Shown here: piece after piece, positions 56,338 through 64,000 of the stretch
Layout: each line of letters opens with the position of its first letter
How positions within the stretch are numbered: the first letter of the stretch is position 1
From: Eudorina sp. 2006-703-Eu-15
Taxonomy: Eukaryota > Chlorophyta > Chlorophyceae > Chlamydomonadales > Volvocaceae
Reading direction: 5' to 3'
Length of the DNA: 64,000 bases
NCBI GenBank assembly: GCA_003117195.1
Contig: BDSI01000114.1
Span: forward strand, 283,676 to 347,675
Program-made: the position numbers and the translations under genes
Notes under the pieces: model-generated
Seen by the model: the letters and a program-made list of their open reading frames with translations, nothing else
The model's database searches: none
Told to the model about the DNA's origin: nothing

Positions 56338-59300
56338 TCAGTCGCTGGCAGTGGCCGAATAGGTTGAGCAGCAGCTGGCCTTGTTGTCGTACAGACTCAG
56401 CCTGAGGGGGGCGGTTGCGGGGACAGCGAGGTCGTAGCGGAAGGTTTTCAGGTTGATGCTGAGACAGATCTCGTCCAAGGACCGGTAGTCCGGTATGCAC
56501 ACCCTCTCTCCCGAGTCCCCCGAACTCTCCCGGCCCCCCAGCTGCCGGCCCGGTTGCCAGCAGGGGACGCGGGCAAGGGCATTGTGCGCTGTCCGGCTGG
56601 CTTGGCATGATCCACCCCTGGACGGGGAAGGGCCGCACCAGAGACCCACCCACGTGCACACAGCCCGCAACAAAGTGTTTCGTCAGGCGTTTCCGTGCGC
56701 ACTTCTCCGTACGCACTTCTCCATACGCGTGTCTGCTCTCTGGTGAAGCAACAATCACTCTCGTTCCTATGGGCCTCGGCCTCCCTTCCCCCCCACGGTT
56801 CCTCCCTGGACCGAGACGCTCCCAGCAGTGCTGATGCGTCTCCGCCCTTCGTGCCCGCAAGAGTGCAACCCCCCCACAGCCCCCCACTCCTTCTCCCTCT
56901 CCCTCTCGCCGCTCATGACGTCTGCCCCACCGCACCCACCCCCTTACCCACCAGCAGTTGCTGTCGCTGTCCAAGCAGAACTCGGACAGGTTGATGGCGG
57001 CCGTGTTGATCTCCAGGCAGATGCGGCCGCCGTCCACCTGCTCGCGGCTCCAGTTGATGCGGCTCACCTTGAGCGTGTTCTCGCCCACGCCGCCCCAGTT
57101 GGGGGAGATGAAGTGCATGGGGGTGTTGTCGCCGCCCGGCTGCAGCCCGATGCTCACCACGGTGCGGCGGCGCAGCTCGTTCGCCCGGAAATCCGCCTTG
57201 GCCAAGGTGGTGATCTTGCCGCAGTAGCGCTGGACAAGCGGAGGGCGAGGCGGAAGGAGGGGGGGCGGGGCGTCAGGGGCGGAGAGACGGTCTTATGGAG
57301 GGGGCAGGAATGAGACGTAACTTGCGGGTGGAGCGGAGGCTGTGTGTATGTGTAAGAAAAGTGTCTGTATGTGCGCGTGCTGGCGCGAAACCTCCTCCCC
57401 GGGGGCGTCCGGGGGGAGCCGGGTCACCCGCTAACCCCTGGGGGCCTCGCCCTCTCGGAACCGTATGCCGCTGGGTAGGTGCGGGGATGAGGGGTGCTGT
57501 CTGTAGTGGGCGGGTGGGTTGCTGTGTGGGGGGCTCACCTCGGGGTATCGCGGCTCCACGACAGCGGTCCTGAAGCAGTAGAGCGTGGTGGAATTCTTGC
57601 GGCCGGGCAGCACCTCGGTCACCGGGGAGGCGGCGAAGGGCAGCGCGCCCCGCTGGTAGTTGCAGCCCCTGGGAGTGAGGGAGCGGGGGGTTGAGGGTGT
57701 GGGGTATTGAGGGTGTGGGGGGTTGAGGGTGGCGGGTGGGGTGGAATGGATGGAGCATGGAGGGCTGTGGTGCCAGGGCAGCGAGCAGGTTCCCAGGTCC
57801 GGCTGCCTCATCCCCGTGACGCGACACTACCCTCAACCCCCACGGCGCCCAGGTAACGGCAGAGCAGGTCGCTTCGTGGCAACGCACGGCAACACCGGGC
57901 CGACACGAGACACGCGGGGGGGAGGGGGGGCGCGAGTACTGCTGTTCGGTGGATACGGTGGGATGGGATGGGATCGGATCGGAGGTAGACGGCGCATCAC
58001 CCCAGGCCCCAAATGCACGGGCCCCCCCCCACACACACCTCAAACCTGCTTACATAACACACCGCAAACCCCCGTGGCTCAGTTCTCTTCTACACACACG
58101 CGCACACACGGTCCGGTCGAGTGGGATGCTTCTGCTAAACACACCCCGAACACATTCCCCTCGCCTGCGCTTGTACTCACTGGGGCTGAGGGAATCCCGG
58201 CGGCGGCGTGCAGCTGTTGGTGAAGGACACCACCTCGCTGCCCGAGATGCCGCTGACCGGCAGCCGCTCGTCGCCCCACGGGTCACCGTCGCCGCCCGCC
58301 ATCACCACCACCGTGTGGTCCACGTACGGCGGCGGGCAGGCGGAGTACCCCGTCACCATGTACCGCCAGTGAGTCAGCAGCTCCTGCAGGCCGGGCTGCA
58401 GCTTGGCGGCGTGGTCCTGAGACAGGAACGTGGCGCACACCTTGAGGTCGGTGGCGCGGCAGCTCACCAGCTCGGGCGCGCGCACCAGACTGGCGCCCAG
58501 GGCCGCGGCCCGCTCACCCAGCTCCGAAACCAGCTGCTGGGAGAAGCCGGCGCACTGCTGTTTGGAGAAGGTGGCCGGGAACAGGGCTTTGCCGTGGATG
58601 AGGGAGATGTAGATGCAGGAGCGGCTGGAGGGCGGCGGCGAGGGAGGTTTGGGGGAAGGGGGCGGTGGGGAGGGCGGGGGTGGGGAGGGAGGAGGGGGAG
58701 AGGGCGGCGGTGGGTCCGGTGGGGGAGGGGAGGGGGGTGGAGGAGAGGGTGGGGGCGGGGAGGGTGGAGGGGGCGAGGGAGGCGGCGGGGAAGGCGGCGG
58801 CGGGGGTGGGGGCGGGGGAGATGGTGGGGGCGGGAAAGGCGGGGGCGGGGAGGGCGGAGGTGGGGACGGAGGAGGTGGGGAGGGTGGGGGCGGGGAGGGC
58901 GAGGGTGGAGACGGAGAAGGCGGCGGCGGTGGAGGTGAGGGTGGCGGAGGATTGCGCGGCGGCCGGGGAGAGGGCGGCGACGGCGAGGGTGGCACGGGGG
59001 AAGGCGGAGGTGGGGAGGGTGGCGATGGGGAAGGGGGCCGCGGGGACGGCGGCGGCCGGGACGGCGACGGCGACGGCGGCTGCGGTGATGGCGACGGCTG
59101 CGGCGGCGGCGGCCGGCGCGGCGGTGGGTTGTTAAACCGATTCAGGGGCGGCAGCGGACGCGGCGAGGGCGGGGCCGGCGAGGGCGGGGGCGGCGAGGGT
59201 GCTCTCTGTGGGCTGCCGTTTGACAGGATTGAGCTGCTGGAGAGGGGGCAGCAGTCGGCCGCCGAGTTGTAGAGCGCGGCGGAGCAGATGCCGGGCGAGG

Positions 59301-60558
59301 CGCCCACCGGCGGCTCGCACAGCTGCTCCAGGGTGGTGCAGGGGACCCCCGGGCGGTTGGCGATGACGGTGATGCACACGGAGGGGCTGGCATAGGCGCT
59401 CAGCCGCAGGCCCCCGATACTGAGGACGAGGCCGCTGGTGCTGCCCTGCCTGACACTGTTGAAGGCGTTGCCGACGGCGACGCTGTTGGCGCCGTCGACG
59501 GCGGAGCGGATCTGGACGCCGCGGACGTCGCACGAGGGCCTTATGTTGAGCTGCGCGGGGGGGGCCCCAGGGTGGGCAAGGCGGGACAGGCGCGGAGGAA
59601 GGCGGTGAGCCATACGTGTACGGCAGGTGGTTAGCATTTGGTACATACAGCTGGGGCACCGACGCAGTTGTACCCAGGGCAAGGTGCTGATGCCCCAGGC
59701 CCGGTGGGGCCCCCCAAAGGAGCTTCCGGGAACATGTGCGGGCCTTAGGGGCCCATGTGGTGACGTGGACTGAGCGGCGACATTCGCGGGGTCCGCTTTA
59801 ACCCTAATCCATGTACCGTATGCATTCATTTATTCATTCATTCAGGCAACCATTCAGCCAATCGAAGGCACACGCGCTCTCCGGTCAGCGATGGCGATCT
59901 GCGCCTGAAGAGCTCCTGAATCTCCTTCTCGCTTCCGCCCCACCTCGCCCTCCCCCTCCCCCCTTCCGGTCCGTCTCGACCTCACCTCAATCCTGCGGAC
60001 CTCCGCCATACTGCCGCAGGAGGGCGTGCCATCATCCTCGGAGCCATCGCTCTTGGCGGCCCGCATCATGACCGAGAAGCAGTAGGTGCCGTTGCCGTAG
60101 GATGTGATGGAGGGCGAGAGGGTGACCTGGGAGCCGGTGGGGGAACAGTCGTTGAAGGGAAAGCTGTTCTGCCCGACGGCCACAGCCCTGCGAGGTGGAG
60201 AGGCGGATCGGGGGGCGCGGCGCGACACGATTGATGCGATGGAATCGATTTCCTTGCGCCAGGAATGCCGAATATTCATTTTGTTGAGCGAGGCCGTTTG
60301 TTTCGCGCGACCGGCCGGCGCGTCGGGTCTCTCCTCGGCGCAACCCGCAGAAAGCAACAACCCGGCGAGGACAGTCAAAGGGCACTTCGGTGGAAAGTTG
60401 GGGATGAATGTTTGATGAGATGTGCAGGTCAAATGCAAATGATGTGAAACTTGCGTCGAGCACTTCGTGCGAGCGCGCAGAAATACTCACAGGCACGCAG
60501 TTATTAGCCATATCGCTCTGAACAGAACCGGAGGGGCCATCCCTCTTTGATTTGCCAT
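56338..60558 (-). CDS. Pherophorin-type extracellular matrix glycoprotein (6 exons, 737 aa)
   Basis: Exons: 60,558-60,491; 60,187-59,986; 59,550-58,181; 57,668-57,539; 57,229-56,952; 56,503-56,338, with matching phases. Signal peptide MANQRGMAPPVLFRAIWLIT...AVA. The N-terminal pherophorin domain (about 28-205) has CSPTGSQVTLSPSITSYGNG, YCFSVMM, VCITVIANRPG, CTTLEQLCEPP and CSAALYNSAADCCP. A rod of about 190 residues (about 208-398) is built from SPPPP repeats, the usual substrate for Pro hydroxylation and arabinosylation. The C-terminal pherophorin domain (about 400-737) has CIYISLIHGKALFP, TLYCFRTAVVEP, INWSREQVDGG, ICLEINTAAINLSEFCLDSD and a final ASCCS motif. Such proteins are secreted and polymerise in the cell wall or matrix. 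The exon 6 acceptor (GAGAGAG|G) lacks a good pyrimidine tract and is the least certain boundary. Confidence 0.92.
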
Positions 60559-62214
60559 TGAAACTTAGCAGCGGAAGTGCATCACTGGTTTAAGTGCAGA
60601 GGTTATGGCTATCTCGCGGCTGCGCGTTGCCAGCTTGCCACAGCTACTAGCTAGGTCGAACGTCCGACGGACAAACTTCTACCTTTATCATTCGACCAGC
60701 CGTACAGCCCACCGGACTCCACCAGAACGACACCGACGTTCGCGAATTTCAAAGGTCAAATAAACGCGTTACAATGCATTTGTCGAATAATTCGACTAAC
60801 TCCTTCGCTCCTTTATCGAGGATGGTAGATAGACGCCGGAAAATGGACCGTCCGACGAATGGTTTCTTCACGCTAGGACCAATACCAAGTTCCTGATGCA
60901 GCAGAATTCAATATTGATTTTTATTTTTTATTTTTATGCTATTCATTCATTTCATTTTATGCTACAAAGGGTAACATCGAGCGTGCACAGGAGGAAGGTT
61001 GCCTTCACCGCGCGCGGCGAGTCAGGACGGGTACAGAAATGCATAAATTTGTTATGCATTATAAATTTACGTTGAAGAATCCTTTCGCATGTGGCTGGGT
61101 TATTATATTTGGAACGACCCCGCGTTGTTGTCGAGATGAACGTCGATCCATCCTCGCAGAAGATAGGCCCATCCAAATCGACCACACCAGTTCCTTCGCA
61201 ACCAGCCACCAACGCCCAAAATTTGCCCTGCGCCTTCCTTCAACACACCCTCACACCCGGTGCGCACGTAACCAATCAATTTCACAACCTTGGGCAAGAA
61301 GTACGTTCTGAAAACGCGACGCCGTCCCTCACACGGTATTCGATCAACCCCACCGCCACACACCTCGACTGGGCCATCCATGCATGTAACCATGCGGCGG
61401 CCTTCAGCCACCGTTCCTTTCGAGGAACACGCCAATTTACCGAAAGCCAGCTCGTGCCCTCAACGGATGCCAGCAACCCCCTGTTATACACTCCACGACA
61501 AGCCAAGTGAAAGGATCCCCATCCGTCCAATCCGGCACCTGCCCGGGTTGTTCGCAACGACTGGATCCCCGTCCCCTCAGCGTGGCACCCTACCCGCACA
61601 TCAATCAACAAAGTACTCTCCATCCACGCAAAGATCATCCTCCTAGCTGTGTCTCGTTGGCGCAATGGTCCCGAAAGACTTCTGCGCAACACACAATACG
61701 ACGCGTCGTTCTGATCGCGCCTGGCTAGGGGAGGGCGACCGCGGTGTCAGCGGGAAAATGTCGTTGCGGTTCCGTCGAGGACCGTGTTTTGGACGGCACA
61801 CTCCGCTTTGACAGACAAACAACACGTCTGGAACGGGTCGGCCGCGACGCTTGCACAGTCTGTCCAGCCGCGTCGACGATTCGGCTGCTGGGCGGCCCCG
61901 GCGCCTTTCGTGGCCATGACAGCTCCCCCCCGTGACAACACATAACTATCCTCGACGCCCCAGCGCCCAGTGCTCCTGCTCCGAAACCCCATCCCGCCGC
62001 GAGTTTGTCCCGTCCTGCACGTCGCACGCCCCATCCGTCCCCACCTACCTAACCCCCGTACCGGCCCCCGAACACCATCTCACGCGCACAGCTCGCGGAT
62101 CTATACCAGCTGTATCGTCGCCAGTCCTGCGGAAGGTAGCTAGCCACCATCGACCATCATCAGACCCCCTCTTCATCAACTCCACAGGCGACAACGCCCT
62201 GCGCTTGCCGCCGC
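60559..62214. other. Intergenic region: pherophorin promoter side and 3' side of the MYND gene
   Basis: No gene recognised. An AT-rich stretch (about 60,900-60,965, ATTTTTATTTTTTATTTTTA) stands out against the GC-rich surroundings. TTACA at 60,770 is TGTAA on the minus strand and could be a distal polyadenylation signal of the MYND gene. Confidence 0.45.
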
Positions 62215-64000
62215 TCATGCCCACCAGAGATCGCACGCCCTCCGTCGCCGCCCGTTGTCCTCACCCCCCGGGTGCTCCTCTTGCTGCCTTTGCAGCCACT
62301 GGCGGCCGGCGATGACCACGTGCTCCGCCGCGGGAGCGCGCCTATCGCCAGCACCGCCTGTGCTCTGGCCCGGTCCCGCGGCGCCCCCGCCCTCCTGCTT
62401 GCGGCCTCCGCACTCCTCTCGGTGCCCCTCCCGCCAGTGCTCCCGTTGGCACTCCAGTCCACAATACGATACGTGTCCACAGCCGCTGCAGCCCCGCAGC
62501 CGCAGCGTGGCCTCGCTGTCGCCCTCAAGGTTGGCACAGCGCGGGTTGCCACAGGTGCGCAGCAGCGGCTCGGCGGGTTCAGCCGCAGCGGCCGCCGCCG
62601 CCGCCGCCGCCGCACAGCGCGTGTGCGACTGCGGCGGCGTACGCGCCGGCGGCTCCAGCGTCAGGCTGCCCCGCACCAGCAGCGTCCCCATATCCGCCAG
62701 ACACATCTCCGGCAGCCAGCAGGTGGCGCAGCTGAGCGGCACCCGCCATGTGGCTGCCTCGGCGGGCTCCAGCTCCTGCAGCTGCAGCAGCCGCTCGATC
62801 ACCGCCGCGCGGATGCGCCCCGTGTCGTCACCGGTGGTTGCAGTCACCTCGGCCACAAACGGCCTCGGGAACAGCACCCCGGTCCGCTGGGAGTCGCCCA
62901 CGGGCACTCGCGTCAGGGTGTCGTCGTGCAGCGCCGCCGTAACCTGCTCGGGGAATTCCGCAGCGAGGAGCTCCAGTGCCACGTAGGCGCGGTTCAGCAG
63001 GTCCGACGCATCCGACCTGCCCAACCGGGCAACTGCCGCGCGGGCCGTGCTGGAAAAGCCGACCCGAGCGGTCGCGATGCGCGTCAGTGTCATGCCCACC
63101 AGGCGCACCGCGTCAAGCTCGTGGAGCAGGAGGTGCCGCAGGCGCGTTGCCACGCACGCCATTCCGCTGCTGTCGTGCTGGGTGCGCGCCGCAGCGGCTG
63201 AGCCGGCCGTGAAGGCGATTGTGGAAGGCTGGAAGGGTGGGGCCTCCTCGCCGTCGCTCGCGATTGCGTGGGCGGACACCAACGCCGGGATCCACGTCAG
63301 TACGACATCCGCGACCCGCAGCTGTGACGACAGCAGGAGCACGGCGTTGTGGTCGCGGTTCGGATCCACGCCGCCATGAGGCGGCTGCCGCGGTTGCGCA
63401 AACCCCGCGATGCCAGCCTCCCGCGCTGCCGTCTTTGCGCAGGCAAAACTCGCCATGGGCGGCAACCAATGGCGCAGCGCCAACGGAATGAGCTGCAGCA
63501 GCCGCGCCGAGGGTGCGCCGTGCCACATCAGGTAGGGTCCGCTGCTAGGACTGTGGGCCTCACTGACAGCGTCGTGCGGGTCACCCGCGCTGTTGGCACA
63601 ACAGCCTTTCCCCGAAGCTGTACCGTTGGGCTCATCGATGCCGCCGGCATCCTCATGACCGCGCTCGTAGTTGCCGTTGCTACGGACATTGCTACTGCCG
63701 CTGCTGCTGCCGGCGCTGTTGTTTGTGCTGCTGCCGTCCACCGAGGTCCGCAAGCTGTGCAGGTCAACGCCTGATCCAGGCGGTGAGCAGCACACGCCTG
63801 GGCTGCTGGGTTCAGCAGCAGCAGCAGCAGCCCCCGCCCCACCACCGCCGCTGAGCGCCGCCCCGCCCCTCCTCTCCCCGCACCCCGTGCACAGGTCGTC
63901 ACCATCGCCGTCACCGACCGCGACCCCGTCACCGGCCCCATCGCCCTCGTCCCCATCGTCCTCGCGCTCGCCACCTTCACCGCATCCGGCAGTGAGTCCA
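62215..64000 (-). CDS. MYND zinc-finger protein (partial, 5' end beyond right edge)
   Basis: The frame is open from the window edge to the stop at 62,215 (about 594 residues visible); no in-frame stop lies upstream of the nominal start at 63,795, so the N-terminus is outside. The MYND finger at 62,410-62,553 reads CGNPRC, CSGCGHVSYCGLEC and REHWREGHREEC, giving the C4-C2HC zinc ligand pattern. The N-terminal visible part is acidic and Gly/Asp-rich with an isolated LCTGCGE, followed by Ala/Ser/Asn-rich low complexity and a helical Ala/Leu-rich region. MYND fingers bind proline-rich peptides. Large families of such proteins exist in volvocine algae, mostly without assigned function. It is followed in tandem by the pherophorin. 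Confidence 0.82.
   Translation of the reverse strand, partial: GLTAGCGEGGEREDDGDEGDGAGDGVAVGDGDGDDLCTGCGERRGGAALSGGGGAGAAAAAAEPSSPGVCCSPPGSGVDLHSLRTSVDGSSTNNSAGSSSGSSNVRSNGNYERGHEDAGGIDEPNGTASGKGCCANSAGDPHDAVSEAHSPSSGPYLMWHGAPSARLLQLIPLALRHWLPPMASFACAKTAAREAGIAGFAQPRQPPHGGVDPNRDHNAVLLLSSQLRVADVVLTWIPALVSAHAIASDGEEAPPFQPSTIAFTAGSAAAARTQHDSSGMACVATRLRHLLLHELDAVRLVGMTLTRIATARVGFSSTARAAVARLGRSDASDLLNRAYVALELLAAEFPEQVTAALHDDTLTRVPVGDSQRTGVLFPRPFVAEVTATTGDDTGRIRAAVIERLLQLQELEPAEAATWRVPLSCATCWLPEMCLADMGTLLVRGSLTLEPPARTPPQSHTRCAAAAAAAAAAAEPAEPLLRTCGNPRCANLEGDSEATLRLRGCSGCGHVSYCGLECQREHWREGHREECGGRKQEGGGAAGPGQSTGGAGDRRAPAAEHVVIAGRQWLQRQQEEHPGGEDNGRRRRACDLWWA

Noticed and set aside
58613..59272. Plus-strand Gly/Glu-rich ORF of 219 aa
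   Set aside because: It is the antisense of the pherophorin SPPPP rod. The minus strand has signal peptide, Cys-rich domains and splice structure.
62255..63201. Plus-strand Arg/Ser/Ala-rich ORFs opposite the MYND gene
   Set aside because: Antisense shadows of a GC-rich coding exon; the minus strand carries the zinc finger.

Overview
The window looks like nuclear DNA of a volvocine (Chlamydomonas/Volvox-type) green alga. Support: a pherophorin with a Ser/Pro-rich rod, a plastid CYP97A carotenoid hydroxylase, GC-rich exons split by many short GT-AG introns, a TGTAA-type polyadenylation signal, and plant-type TTTAGGG interstitial telomere repeats (C. reinhardtii telomeres are TTTTAGGG, so a relative such as Volvox fits better). 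I cannot name the species.

Layout. 1-42,099 (minus): a single secreted M60/TCAF-like gene whose nine visible exons chain in phase. Exons 1-4 lie at 42.1-37.6 kb and exons 5-9 at 2.6-0 kb; the 3' end, including the zinc-binding HExxH, lies beyond the left edge. The intron between exons 4 and 5 would be about 35 kb. It is filled by a 256-bp satellite with 768-bp higher-order periodicity (7.6-11.2 kb), interstitial telomere repeats followed by a hexanucleotide array (12.8-13.3 kb), several tRNA-derived SINEs, copies of a hairpin-ended interspersed repeat, and two nested Ty3/gypsy elements (14.2-34.1 kb).

The outer gypsy element is an old, frameshifted chromovirus. A young 12.2-kb element (19,185-31,355) is inserted in its reverse transcriptase just before the YLDD motif, flanked by ATCT duplications. 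The young element has long gag and pol frames. Its pol carries a C5-cytosine-methyltransferase-like domain between RNase H and integrase, and its integrase tail carries a PHD finger and a Tudor-like segment. Its termini are arranged as split direct repeats (A1 ... B1-A2-B2) rather than plain LTRs. This element is the most unusual object in the window.

44.9-52.2 kb (minus): an 11-exon CYP97A beta-ring hydroxylase gene of the lutein pathway, reconstructed with every intron phase matching (672 aa). 52.6-53.4 kb (plus): a divergent two-exon gene for a 99-aa predicted membrane protein. 56.3-60.6 kb (minus): a six-exon pherophorin (737 aa). 62.2-64.0 kb (minus): a MYND-finger protein running off the right edge.

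The host genes do not form a pathway together: one makes plastid xanthophylls, one builds extracellular matrix, one is a secreted M60-type protein, one is probably a nuclear or scaffold MYND protein. Exon structures were read by eye from splice signals, phase and homology; no search or transcript data was available.
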